From positions 25,057 to 89,056 of the forward strand of contig CAINOE010000110.1 of NCBI GenBank assembly GCA_903851415.1: DNA of 64,000 nt, given 5' to 3'. Both the position numbers and the translations under genes were made by a program. Shown here piece after piece: positions 34,019 to 42,665 of this stretch. The notes below the pieces were generated by a model that worked only from the letters and a program-made list of their open reading frames with translations, searched no databases and had not been told where the DNA came from. The stretch's first letter is position 1, and each line of letters begins with the position of its first letter. The stretch comes from an uncultured Rhodopila sp. Lineage in GTDB: Bacteria; Pseudomonadota; Alphaproteobacteria; Acetobacterales; Acetobacteraceae.

Positions 34019-35365
34019 TCAACTGCTGCCCCGCAACCATGGCGCCGGGTTGATCGGCTGTCCGTCATGGCGCAATTCGACATACAGGGCCGGACGGTGC
34101 GTGGTCGTCCCGGGTTCCCAGTTCGCCATCACGCCCACCGGCTCCCCGGACACGATGCTCTGGCCGAGCTTTACGTCCAGACGGTCGAAGCCGGACAGCA
34201 CGACATGGTAGCCGCCGCCGCAATCGACGATCAGCAGCAGGCCGTAGCTGCGGAACGTATTGGCGAACACCACCCGTCCGCCGCAGGGGGAGATCACGTG
34301 CGCCCCTGGTGGCGCGTGATAGGATACCCCGGTCGCCGGGCCGCCATCCGTCTCCTCGCCAAAGCCCTTCACCACCACCCCGATGACCGGCGGCTGCAAC
34401 TGCCCGCTCGGTCCGGCACCGGCGGCGATCGATCCGGCCGCCGCCGGGTGCGCCGCCACCGCTTCCCGCTCCCGCGCGGCCTGCGCCTCCGCCGCGCGCT
34501 CCCGCGCCGTCTGCGCCGCCTCCGCCGAGCGTTCCCGCTCCGCCTGAGCCTCCGCCGCGCGCTTCTGCCGCTCGGCCCGGGCCGCGTCCTCGCGGGCCTT
34601 TGCCTCGTCGGCACGGCGCTGAGCCTCGAGGGCCGCCAAAGCCGAACGCAGCGAGTCCATGCGCGCCGCGGCGGCTTCGGCCTGGCTGGCGGCCTGCTCC
34701 GCCTGCCCTTCGGCCGCCGCCTGCGCGGCATGCGCGCCGGCGATCGCCCTGTCCAGCGCATCGCCTTCGCGCTTTTGCGCCGCCTCGGCCTCGGCCAGTC
34801 GCGGCGCTTCCTGTTGCAGCGCCTCGGCCGCCGCATCGACCTCCGCCTGATCGCGCCGCAGGGCTTCGGCCTCGGCTTCCAGTTGCCGCGACAGGCTTTG
34901 CAGCACCAGGACTCCGCGCAACGCCGACTCGGGGGGCGCTGGCACCGCCAGCAGCGTCTCCGCCGGGTACAGCGACAGCCGCTCGATCAGCGGCAGCAGC
35001 GGCTGCATCGCCTCGGCGCGCAGCCTGAGCCGCTGTTCGGCGTCGCGCCGGCGTGCCGCCAGGGCATCGATCCGAGCGGCTGCGTCCGCGGTGGCGGCTT
35101 CGGCCAGCCTCAGCTTCGCCGCGGCGTCCGCCCGCTCATACGCCAGTCTGAGCACTTCGGCCGCGGCCTGCGCCGCCCTGTCGGCTGCCTCCTTCCGCGC
35201 GGCGAGCTGCTCGGCGTTGAGGTGCTCTGCCTCGCGCAACGCGCGCCGCGTCTCATCCTCCCGGGGGGCTGCCACGACGGCGGCCAAAGGGACAAGCACC
35301 GACAGCACGGCCAGCATCCGTATCGTGTCGGAACCGATGCGCCGAATCGCCGCTCTCCCGCCCAT
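34019..35365 (-). CDS. Murein hydrolase activator EnvC-like, degenerate M23 domain
   Basis: A periplasmic division protein of 448 residues. An N-terminal hydrophobic stretch (MLAVLSVLVPLAAVVAA) is followed by a long alanine/glutamate/arginine-rich coiled coil (about residues 35-310). A C-terminal LytM/M23 domain follows: VSYHAPPGAHVISPCGGRVV, FRSYGLLLIVDCGGGYHVVL, LYVELRHDGQPINPAPWL. The zinc-site set H-x3-D plus H-x-H is not complete, as in EnvC, which activates amidases and does not cut murein itself. The start could be 35365 or the ATG at 35317 just before the signal sequence. Confidence 0.83.
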   Translation of the reverse strand: MGGRAAIRRIGSDTIRMLAVLSVLVPLAAVVAAPREDETRRALREAEHLNAEQLAARKEAADRAAQAAAEVLRLAYERADAAAKLRLAEAATADAAARIDALAARRRDAEQRLRLRAEAMQPLLPLIERLSLYPAETLLAVPAPPESALRGVLVLQSLSRQLEAEAEALRRDQAEVDAAAEALQQEAPRLAEAEAAQKREGDALDRAIAGAHAAQAAAEGQAEQAASQAEAAAARMDSLRSALAALEAQRRADEAKAREDAARAERQKRAAEAQAERERSAEAAQTARERAAEAQAAREREAVAAHPAAAGSIAAGAGPSGQLQPPVIGVVVKGFGEETDGGPATGVSYHAPPGAHVISPCGGRVVFANTFRSYGLLLIVDCGGGYHVVLSGFDRLDVKLGQSIVSGEPVGVMANWEPGTTTHRPALYVELRHDGQPINPAPWLRGSS

Positions 35366-35419
35366 GCGTGGCGATTCTAATCAGTTATCGGGATCGGGCT
35401 TCAACAGGAATATGCGGCG

Positions 35420-36883
35420 TCACTGGTTGATCACGCACGGCTCATCCATGGCCAGCGCCTCGGGTGCCGGCCCTGACAGCACGATGCCGTTCGTCAGCAC
35501 GACCTCAAGGCGGAACGCGCACCAGCCGTTGGCCGGCTGCACGCCTTCGAACCGCAGCAGGGCGTTCAGTCCGCTGCACAGCGCGTTCAGCGGGCGGTAG
35601 AGGCCGGCGGCGTTCAGGATCTCATGCACGTCCGGACGCGGACGCCACACCGGCGCGTTGGCGCCGACGTTATCCAGTATCAGGCGCACCCATTGCACAT
35701 CCGCGTTCGCCAGACACCATCCGCCGACCTGCACCTCGACGCCGGACGGCGTCTCGCGGGCCAACAGTTCGATGGACCATCGCGCGCCCGGTCCGCCCGC
35801 GGCGGTGCAGGCATCGGTGAATACCGGGAGCGCCGGTTTCGGCCTCGCGGAGAAGGTCTGCACGGCGGGACCGGTGCCCTTCGTCAGCCAGAGCAACATG
35901 GCATCCGACGAATCCTGAAGTCCGAGGAGGCCGAAAAATGGCTGTCCGGCGGAAGCAACCAGGGGTGCGAAAGCGCGCGCGACGGTTTCTGAAAGACCCT
36001 CTGCAACGCAAAACTCCAGCGCCGAATTCGCGCCGAACGGATCAGGCGACAGCGGGATCATCTCCGCCGTCGCGAAACCGGCCTCTTTCGCCAGGTCCTC
36101 CAGCACTTCGCTGTCGAACAGATGCTTCCGGTCCAGACCCGCCAGGAATTGCGAATCCCCCCGATGCACGAGCAGCAGCCTCGACCGGGCGAGGACTGCT
36201 GTCGCGGCACGCGTATCGTCATGCCAGACCCTGTCGCGTGCGAAGGTCTGCACGACGGCTTCCGCCATGGCGTGGCAGAGCGCCTGGCGGTAGCGGCGGT
36301 TCGAAACGACGAACCATGCCCGGCCGCCGGGCCGGAGCACCCTGTGCACAGTGGCCAGAAAGCCGCGCAGATCGCCGGTGCGTGCCATGATGTCGACGCC
36401 CAGCACAGTGTCGGCGATGCCGTCGCGGATGGCGTTCTGGCTGCCGCTCACTGCGGCAAACTCCGGCCTCAGGTCGCCTGGAAGGCCGCAGGAGAGCAGC
36501 CGCTGGCGGCATGACCGGACCTTGTCTATTGCGGTATCGACCGCGAGCAGCCCGCGCATCGGCTCCGCGGCAACCAGCGCCTCCGTCATTCGGCCAACGC
36601 CGCAGCCGAGCTCCAGAACGTCCCCGAGGTAGCCCGGCCAACGGTTCCCGGCCGCGCCACGGACAAGCCCCGGAAGACCGCCGATCGGCGCCGCGCCGAT
36701 GGACGGATCGGCATCGTATCGATTTGGATCGTTGGCGAGGGGCGCCGCACCGGCAAGGAAGTCGGCGACACCGTCGGCTGCCGGGATCGTCCGGCCGCAG
36801 GCGGTGCACCGCAGTTCCCCGGGGGGCACCGGCGCGAGGCGGCCCTGGCACCCGGGGCAGTGCAGCCGATCCTGCAGGCTCAT
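35420..36883 (-). CDS. Class I SAM-dependent methyltransferase with zinc ribbon
   Basis: A 487-residue protein. The N-terminus has a Trm112-like zinc ribbon (LHCPGCQGRLAP, LRCTACGRTIP; four cysteines). Then comes the SAM-binding motif VLELGCGVGRMTEALVAAEP near residue 90, LLAVDTAIDKVRSC and HRVLRPGGRAWFVVSNRRY. The C-terminal 130 residues (SIELLARETPSGVEVQVGGW, WCAFRLEVVLTNGI) form an additional domain I do not recognise. The substrate is unknown. It starts 6 bp after the enoyl-CoA hydratase gene ends, so the two are probably cotranscribed. Confidence 0.78.
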   Translation of the reverse strand: MSLQDRLHCPGCQGRLAPVPPGELRCTACGRTIPAADGVADFLAGAAPLANDPNRYDADPSIGAAPIGGLPGLVRGAAGNRWPGYLGDVLELGCGVGRMTEALVAAEPMRGLLAVDTAIDKVRSCRQRLLSCGLPGDLRPEFAAVSGSQNAIRDGIADTVLGVDIMARTGDLRGFLATVHRVLRPGGRAWFVVSNRRYRQALCHAMAEAVVQTFARDRVWHDDTRAATAVLARSRLLLVHRGDSQFLAGLDRKHLFDSEVLEDLAKEAGFATAEMIPLSPDPFGANSALEFCVAEGLSETVARAFAPLVASAGQPFFGLLGLQDSSDAMLLWLTKGTGPAVQTFSARPKPALPVFTDACTAAGGPGARWSIELLARETPSGVEVQVGGWCLANADVQWVRLILDNVGANAPVWRPRPDVHEILNAAGLYRPLNALCSGLNALLRFEGVQPANGWCAFRLEVVLTNGIVLSGPAPEALAMDEPCVINQ

Positions 36884-36889
36884 GCTGCG

Positions 36890-37627
36890 TCAGCGGCCGG
36901 TGAAATGCGGCTTGCGCTTTTCCTTGTGGGCACGAATACCCTCCTGCAGATCGTCCGATTGCCGGACGCGGGCGATGGTTTGGCTGACCGCAACCATACG
37001 CTCTATCGGGCCCGAAGGCATGATTTCATTTACCAGCCGTTTCAGAGCGCCAATCACCAGGGGGGCGGACTCGACGAGCTGTTGCGCCATCGCAAGCGCT
37101 TCGGTTTCGTGTTCTCCGTTCGGCACGACGCGGTTGACGAAGCCGGCATCGTAGGCGCGCCGGGCGGGGATTTTCGAGCCGAGCAGCATGATCTCCATCG
37201 CCAGTTTGTGCGGTATGCGGGCCACGAGGGAGCTGATGCCGCCCGCCGTGGTGCCGAGCTTCGCTTCGGGGTAGTAAAATTGCGTGTCCTCGGTGGACAC
37301 CATCAGGTCGCACATCATGACCAGGACGACTCCGCCGCCGACGACCCAGCCCGTGGTCGCAGCGATGATCGGCTTTTCGGTCTGGAAACCGACATTGGGG
37401 ATGGCGCGCCACAGTTCCGGCAGGTCGTTGATGTCAGCGCCCGATGTGAATGCGCGGTTGCCGGCCGAACTGAGGACCGCGGCGCGCTTGTCCGGATCGG
37501 CGTCGAACGACCTGAACGCCTGTTGCATCTCCACCGCGACGGCCTGGTTGATCGCGTTCAGGCGCTCTGGCCGGTTGATGCGGATGATGGAGATGGCGCC
37601 TCGGTCTTCGACGGTTACGGCTGGCAT
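36890..37627 (-). CDS. Enoyl-CoA hydratase/isomerase family protein
   Basis: Crotonase-fold protein of 245 residues. It has ISIIRINRPERLNAINQAVA, the oxyanion-hole segments AGNRAFTSGADINDL and GWVVGGGVVLVMMCDLMV, then YPEAKLGTTAGGISSLVARI, where hydratases carry catalytic glutamates (E of PEAKLG is kept). The exact acyl-CoA reaction cannot be told. It is first in a two-gene unit with the methyltransferase; upstream lies a divergent gene for a small secreted protein. Confidence 0.88.
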   Translation of the reverse strand: MPAVTVEDRGAISIIRINRPERLNAINQAVAVEMQQAFRSFDADPDKRAAVLSSAGNRAFTSGADINDLPELWRAIPNVGFQTEKPIIAATTGWVVGGGVVLVMMCDLMVSTEDTQFYYPEAKLGTTAGGISSLVARIPHKLAMEIMLLGSKIPARRAYDAGFVNRVVPNGEHETEALAMAQQLVESAPLVIGALKRLVNEIMPSGPIERMVAVSQTIARVRQSDDLQEGIRAHKEKRKPHFTGR

Positions 37628-37813
37628 GGTATCGGTTCCTCGGGCTTCGGGCGGGCGGGGGGATTAGGGCGGGGCGGCGGAAAATGGCCGGCGGCAGGTG
37701 AAAAGTCCATGATCGGCGGCCTGATCGGGGGCGATCAAAAAATGTCGAGAACGTTGACACTACGACAGGAACGGCGCGAGGTTGCTGCATCTCACGATAA
37801 GGGCGATGTTTTC

Positions 37814-38371
37814 ATGCGGTACATGCTCGTGCTGCTTGTCATATTGGTTTGCGGGCCGGCCCGCGCTGGTGACCTGGTCGAGCCGACGGTGGCATTCACC
37901 GCGACGGCGGTGCATGAGACGGGGGCTTACCGGCAGACGGAGACCATCCACTACATCCCGGGGAAGCTGCGGATCGACCCGGGCAAGGGTTTCAGCAGTA
38001 CGATCCTGGATCTGTCGACGCAGACGCAGTGCCTGCTGATGGCGAATCACACCTATCTCGTGCTGCCGATGGACGACGAGTTGTTCCGCCGGTTCATCGC
38101 ACGGACTCCGGCCATGAGCGGCGCGCGCAAGATGGGCCGGGCACGCGTGCAGGGGCTGGAGACGACGAAATACGCATTCGGCGACGACGGAGCGCTGGAA
38201 GCGGCCGGGCATTACTGGATTACGGATACCGGGATCATGGTTCGGCGCGAGTACAATGACGGGGTTTTCGGCAGGGATGTGCATCATGTGGAATACCTGA
38301 CCGATATCTCGGTTGAAAAACAACCGGCCGATCTGTTCGTGGTCCCGGCGGGGTACAGGCGCTCGAAGTGA
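37814..38371 (+). CDS. Small secreted protein, unrecognised (DUF4412-like pattern)
   Basis: A 185-residue protein with a clear signal peptide (MRYMLVLLVILVCGPARAG) and a beta-rich mature part: ETIHYIPGKLRIDPGKGFSS, CLLMANHTYLVLPMDDELFR, LEAAGHYWITDTGIMVRREY, ending ADLFVVPAGYRRSK. The pattern of a lipid-handling-like beta barrel with P-x-G-Y near the end resembles DUF4412-type proteins, but I would not name a function. The ATG at 37814 follows AAGGGCGATGTTTTC; the frame continues upstream only as antisense of the hydratase gene. Confidence 0.7.
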   Translation: MRYMLVLLVILVCGPARAGDLVEPTVAFTATAVHETGAYRQTETIHYIPGKLRIDPGKGFSSTILDLSTQTQCLLMANHTYLVLPMDDELFRRFIARTPAMSGARKMGRARVQGLETTKYAFGDDGALEAAGHYWITDTGIMVRREYNDGVFGRDVHHVEYLTDISVEKQPADLFVVPAGYRRSK

Positions 38372-38394
38372 GGGTCAGGGGGCACTCGTTCCAT

Positions 38395-38486
38395 CCCCCT
38401 CGTCATGGCCCGGCTTGTCCGGGCCAAATCTCGCGGCAGGGTGCCGGTAAAGCTGGCCCGGACAAGCCGGGCCATGACGGAGGGGG
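38395..38486. repeat. BIME-like double palindrome
   Basis: Left arm CCCCCTCGTCATGGCCCGGC from 38395 and right arm ending GCCGGGCCATGACG then GAGGGGG at 38486 are near-perfect inverted copies of about 32 bp. It sits between convergent genes and probably also acts as a terminator. Confidence 0.85.
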
Positions 38487-38510
38487 AAGCGGTGGACTGG
38501 CCGCTGCCTA

Positions 38511-40034
38511 CTACATCGTCGCGCCGATAACCCATGGCGCGAACTCCGCGGCGCCGAAATCGAACTGCTCGCTCTTGGTCCGCTCCCCCGAGGCAACCCG
38601 CAGGATGTGGTCGAAAATCCGCTGCCCGGCCTGCTGCACGGTTTCGTCGCCGTCCAGGATGGTGCCGCAGTTGATGTCCATATCATCCTCGATGTGTTTG
38701 AACATCGGCGTGTTGGTCGCCAGCTTGATCGACGGCGCCGGCTTGCAGCCGAACACGCTCCCGCGGCCGGTGGTGAAGCATACCAGGTTGGCGCCGCCCG
38801 CCACCTGTCCCGTCGCCGCCACCGGGTCGTAGCCCGGCGTGTCCATGAACACGAAACCGCGCGCCTTCACCTCCTCGGCGTAGCGGACGACATCGACAAG
38901 GTTGGTGCTGCCCGCCTTCGCCATCGCGCCCAGCGACTTCTCCAGGATCGTCGTCAGGCCGCCGGCCTTGTTGCCGGGGGACGGATTGGCGTTCATCTCC
39001 GCCTTTTCCTGCCGCGTATACTCCTCCCACCAGCGCATCAGATCGACCAGCTTCTCGCCGACCTCGCGGGATACCGCGCGACGGGTCAGCAGGTGTTCGG
39101 CGCCGTAGGTCTCCGGCGTTTCCGACAGGATCACCGTGCCGCCATGCCGCACGATCAGATCGCTCGCCGCGCCCAGAGCCGGGTTGGCCGATACGCCTGA
39201 GTAGCCGTCCGACCCGCCGCATTGCAGCGCCACCGTCAGTTCGCCGATGGGCACGGCCGTGCGGGTGACCTGGTTGGACTCCGCCAGGATGTCCTTCACG
39301 AACTCGACTCCGGCGGCGACCGTCTTGCGGCTGCCGCCCATTGTCTGGATGTCCATCGCCTTCAGCCGCCCCGCCAGCCGCTGTTCTTCCATCAGGCCGC
39401 CGATCTGGTTGACCTCGCAGCCGAGGCCGAGAACGATGACGTGGGAAAAGTTGGGGTGCCGCGCATAGCCGGCGAGGGTGCGGCGCAGCAGCCGCAGCGG
39501 TTCATCCTGCGTCATGCCGCAGCCGGTCTTGTGGGTCAGCGCGACGACGCCATCGACGTTGGGATAGTCCGCCAGCGGATCGTCGCCGGTGAACGGATTG
39601 CGGCGGAACATGTCGGCGACGACCCCGGCGACATGGGCGGAGCAGTTCACGCTGGTCAGGATGCCGATGTAGTTGCGGGTGGCTACCTTCCCGTCCGGGC
39701 GGCGGATGCCTTCGAAGCTGGCCGGGGTGGCAACGAAGTCCGTCGGGCGCGCATCGACCCCGTAGGCGTAGTCCTTGGCGAAATCGCCCATTTCCAGGTT
39801 GTGGACGTGAACGTGCTGACCGGGCACGATCGGGGCGGAGGCGAAGCCGATGATCTGGCCGTAGCGGCGCACCGCCTCGGCCGGTGCGATCGCGCGCACC
39901 GCGACCTTGTGGCCGGCGGGCACACGATCGACCGTCGCGACATTCTCCCCCAGCGATACGCCCGGCAGCAGGGTCGCGCGCGCGATCACCACGTTGTCCT
40001 CTGGATGCAGGCGGATGACGGAGGGAGATGTCAT
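38511..40034 (-). CDS. UxaA-family altronate/galactarate dehydratase
   Basis: A 507-residue hydro-lyase of the UxaA/GarD family, which dehydrates sugar acids to 2-keto-3-deoxy acids. An N-terminal SAF domain (residues about 1-100; VIARATLLPGVSLGENV, HVHNLEMGDFAKDYAYG) precedes the catalytic part: ATRNYIGILTSVNCSAHVA, LTHKTGCGMTQDEPLRLLRR, ALQCGGSDGYSGVSANPALG and ANLVCFTTGRGSVFGCKPAP, whose cysteines fit the metal sites of the family. Altronate, galactarate or a related substrate cannot be separated. The ATG at 40034 is used; the frame extends to 40181 without domain sequence. The aldolase at 49581 could use its product. Confidence 0.85.
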   Translation of the reverse strand: MTSPSVIRLHPEDNVVIARATLLPGVSLGENVATVDRVPAGHKVAVRAIAPAEAVRRYGQIIGFASAPIVPGQHVHVHNLEMGDFAKDYAYGVDARPTDFVATPASFEGIRRPDGKVATRNYIGILTSVNCSAHVAGVVADMFRRNPFTGDDPLADYPNVDGVVALTHKTGCGMTQDEPLRLLRRTLAGYARHPNFSHVIVLGLGCEVNQIGGLMEEQRLAGRLKAMDIQTMGGSRKTVAAGVEFVKDILAESNQVTRTAVPIGELTVALQCGGSDGYSGVSANPALGAASDLIVRHGGTVILSETPETYGAEHLLTRRAVSREVGEKLVDLMRWWEEYTRQEKAEMNANPSPGNKAGGLTTILEKSLGAMAKAGSTNLVDVVRYAEEVKARGFVFMDTPGYDPVAATGQVAGGANLVCFTTGRGSVFGCKPAPSIKLATNTPMFKHIEDDMDINCGTILDGDETVQQAGQRIFDHILRVASGERTKSEQFDFGAAEFAPWVIGATM

Positions 40035-40197
40035 GGCGGTTTCCCCGGGTATGAGTTCCCAACACTCTATGCCCAACGCGGCTTCATCTGCAAAACCGGT
40101 GTCCCGCCATGATTTTGCGTTGAACCGAATCGTCCCTGTCCCGTTGGCTCGGAGCGATTCGTGAGGATCGCACTCGAACACAACAATGGAGGCAAGG

Positions 40198-40494
40198 ATG
40201 GCTTTGTTTCAGGCCACTCCATCGGGCGCACAGCCGGACGACGGCATTGTCACCCGTGTTGGCGCCGCCGCGGGCAGGGTCGCCAGGATCCAGCAGGAAT
40301 TTACGTTGCAGTCTCAGGCGGAACCGGAGCCGGACGAGCGCGATGCGCTGGCCCGCCGGGCGCGGGCGGATGCCGAGCGCGTGCTCGATGAGCAGGGGCT
40401 GTCGGTTGCGGATTACAACGCCGTTTTGACTGCTGCCGAAACGGACGCGGCGCTTGAGCAGCGTTTGCTGGAAGCCGCGCGGGAGGTGATTTGA
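40198..40494 (+). CDS. Small DUF4168-like protein, cytoplasmic paralog
   Basis: A 98-residue protein without signal peptide. The C-terminal LSVADYNAVLTAAETDAALE matches in pattern the end of the next gene's product (LSMQEYSSVVRMAQTNPQVR), so the two are paralogous DUF4168-type helical proteins. The ATG at 40198 is chosen since GGAGGCAAGG directly precedes it; an ATG at 40186 overlaps that ribosome site. Function unknown; the pair is likely an operon. Confidence 0.65.
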   Translation: MALFQATPSGAQPDDGIVTRVGAAAGRVARIQQEFTLQSQAEPEPDERDALARRARADAERVLDEQGLSVADYNAVLTAAETDAALEQRLLEAAREVI

Positions 40495-40495
40495 T

Positions 40496-40870
40496 ATGCG
40501 TGGATATCTGAATTGGATGACCGGGGTGGCGCTGTTCGTGGCGCCGGGCCTGGCGCTCGCGGCCGCCGATACTTTACCGCAAGGTCAGTCCGGCGCGGCG
40601 GCGCAGGGCGTCCCGGTGCCGGATGCAACCATCAGCAAGGCCGGTGCGGCGCTGAGAGACGTGGCGGATTTACAGGAAAAGTATCAGCCGAAGATGGATT
40701 CGGCCACGCCGAAGGAAAAGGAAGGGTTGTCCGCTCAGGCCAATGCCGAGGCTGTTCAGGCCATCCAGTCGCATGGCCTGTCGATGCAGGAATATTCGAG
40801 CGTCGTGCGCATGGCGCAGACCAACCCGCAGGTAAGGCAGCGTCTGCTGGACGCTGCGAATCAGCGGTAG
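40496..40870 (+). CDS. Secreted DUF4168-like protein
   Basis: A 124-residue protein with a signal peptide (LNWMTGVALFVAPGLALA, cleavage near AAADT). The mature part has a helical segment KEKEGLSAQANAEAVQAIQ and the DUF4168-type ending LSMQEYSSVVRMAQTNPQVR then QRLLDAANQ. It begins 1 bp after the stop of its cytoplasmic paralog. Proteins of this type are widespread in alphaproteobacteria; function unknown. Confidence 0.7.
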   Translation: MRGYLNWMTGVALFVAPGLALAAADTLPQGQSGAAAQGVPVPDATISKAGAALRDVADLQEKYQPKMDSATPKEKEGLSAQANAEAVQAIQSHGLSMQEYSSVVRMAQTNPQVRQRLLDAANQR

Positions 40871-40892
40871 GTCCGTGAGGTTCTCGGACCGT

Positions 40893-40922
40893 CGTCATGG
40901 CCCGGAGGGCCGGGCCATGACG
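40893..40922. terminator. Single REP palindrome, likely bidirectional terminator
   Basis: CGTCATGGCCCGG-AGGG-CCGGGCCATGACG: a perfect 13-bp stem with 4-base loop in the 66-bp gap between two convergent genes. It is the shortest member of the dispersed repeat family; position favours a terminator or mRNA-end role. Confidence 0.65.
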
Positions 40923-40936
40923 TTTCGGGTTTGTCT

Positions 40937-42541
40937 CTACTTGCCCAGAACCGCGGTCCCTTCCGCCCGAACGCCTTTCAGCTTGTTCGGATCAAGTCCA
41001 AGCGCCGCCAGGATCGTGGGCGCAATCTGCGTCGTGTAGCTGAGCGTTTCGACGATCTGCGCCTTGATATCCGGCGCTGAAACCAGCAGCGCAACATTCC
41101 GGTCATCATCGGAAAAGCCGCCGTGCTCCGCCAGCTTGCTGCCGCCGGTGCAGATCACCCCATGGTTTGTCACCGCAATGAAATCCGGCACGCGGCTGTT
41201 TTCGAACGGGTCGCCATACTGCGGCGTCAGCGAGGTCCGGTCCAGCAGCTCCTGAATATGCAGCGTCGCGGCGTTGGCCAGCAGATAGGCCTTGGCGGCG
41301 TCGTACTCAGCCTGCTGCAAATCCGGCTGCAGCCAGATCAGCGCTTCGTCGTCGCAGATCTCGAACCCGCTGGTGCCGTAACCCGGCGTCTGCTGGAACG
41401 GTGCGTCCGACTGGATCACCCGGTCCTTCACGTCGATCGGCGACTGACCATGCTTGGCGCTGACGATGATCAGCGTCGAGCCGTCCAGTCCCTTGGCCTT
41501 CAGTTCCTGCACGAACTGTCCGAGCGCGGCATCGACAAACTGGAACTGCAACGTCAGCGCGTTGCCCGGTGTCGCGTTGCTGTCGAGATAACCGCCGGTC
41601 AGGCTCGGATCATCGCCATAGCCCGCTTTCGCCAGCTTCTGTCCGACGCTGACCGCCTGGAAGTTCATGCCGAATATCGCCGGCACGCCCGGCGCCGCGG
41701 TCCTGGTGCTGTTGTAGCCGTCGATCCAGTTCAGGACGGCGTTTACCTTCACCGTGTCATAGGTCCGCACCGCGGAATAGCTCGTGGTGTAGTCGTCGCC
41801 CGCGGGTCCGCCGGGTATCTGCGAGTTGATCTCCGGCGCGAACAGATCGTCGATGCCCTTGCCCGACGGCCCGCTGAGGACTTCATAGGCCGGGTGCTTA
41901 TCTGACCAGGCGGTGATCCCGCCCGCGCCCTTGATGATCTCGAAGATCGTGTTGGTGCGGAGATATTCATGCGGATAGACCGGCTTACAAACTCCGTTGA
42001 CCAGTTTGCGCTGCATGTTGTCCGGGTCCAACTGCGTCAGCACCTGGCCAAGGGTGCCGCCGCCGGTGATGTCCGCCACCAAACCGCTCGTGAAGTCGTA
42101 GCTCTTGTCCAGTTCCTCGAAGTTGGTCACTTCAGTGCCGACAGTTCCGGTGCAGCCGGGATCGGCTTGCCCTGCGCTCGTGTAGGACGCTTTCGACGGA
42201 TATTCAGTGCGGTCGTAGCTGTCGTCGTAGAACAGCCCGGCGGTCTTCGGGGAGGCGCCGGTCACCTGCGCGATCATGCCCGGATAGCTGTCGGACGGCG
42301 CGGTGGTGAAGGCGTTCGGGTAGATGATGCCGCTGCCGGCCAGCCTGGCGAAATTGCTGTCGGGATGGTTCTGGACCCAGTTGGCCAGGTCGATGGCGTG
42401 CAAGCCGTCAACACTGATCAGCAGCACATGCTCATAGCCGGACCTGACGGCCTGTCCGCCGGCAATGGCCGGGGCGGCGTGCAGCGACGCCAGGGCCAAA
42501 GCCGTTGCAGACGAAAGCAGATAGTTACGAAGTGAGCGCAT
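40937..42541 (-). CDS. Secreted alkaline-phosphatase-superfamily protein (nucleotide pyrophosphatase/phosphodiesterase-like)
   Basis: A 534-residue periplasmic protein with a signal peptide (LLSSATALALASLHAAPAIA). Metal-ligand motifs of the superfamily: HVLLISVDGLHAIDLANW (Asp), the nucleophile region TTAPSDSYPGMIAQVTG, IIVSAKHGQSPIDVKD (His) and KLAEHGGFSDDDRNVALLVS (His). It lacks obvious membrane anchors. The substrate may be a phosphodiester or nucleotide; not resolved. The ATG at 42541 is preferred over 42580, as it directly precedes the signal peptide. Confidence 0.83.
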   Translation of the reverse strand: MRSLRNYLLSSATALALASLHAAPAIAGGQAVRSGYEHVLLISVDGLHAIDLANWVQNHPDSNFARLAGSGIIYPNAFTTAPSDSYPGMIAQVTGASPKTAGLFYDDSYDRTEYPSKASYTSAGQADPGCTGTVGTEVTNFEELDKSYDFTSGLVADITGGGTLGQVLTQLDPDNMQRKLVNGVCKPVYPHEYLRTNTIFEIIKGAGGITAWSDKHPAYEVLSGPSGKGIDDLFAPEINSQIPGGPAGDDYTTSYSAVRTYDTVKVNAVLNWIDGYNSTRTAAPGVPAIFGMNFQAVSVGQKLAKAGYGDDPSLTGGYLDSNATPGNALTLQFQFVDAALGQFVQELKAKGLDGSTLIIVSAKHGQSPIDVKDRVIQSDAPFQQTPGYGTSGFEICDDEALIWLQPDLQQAEYDAAKAYLLANAATLHIQELLDRTSLTPQYGDPFENSRVPDFIAVTNHGVICTGGSKLAEHGGFSDDDRNVALLVSAPDIKAQIVETLSYTTQIAPTILAALGLDPNKLKGVRAEGTAVLGK

Positions 42542-42665
42542 CCGAATTTGTTTCCCCGTCGTTAAAAACGGGGAAACCATATGGCCGCGCTCCGGTCACT
42601 CGGATGACGCCAATATGACAGCCGGATTGCAGCGCCGCGATCCGAAGCACATCGGCGTGAGGCCG

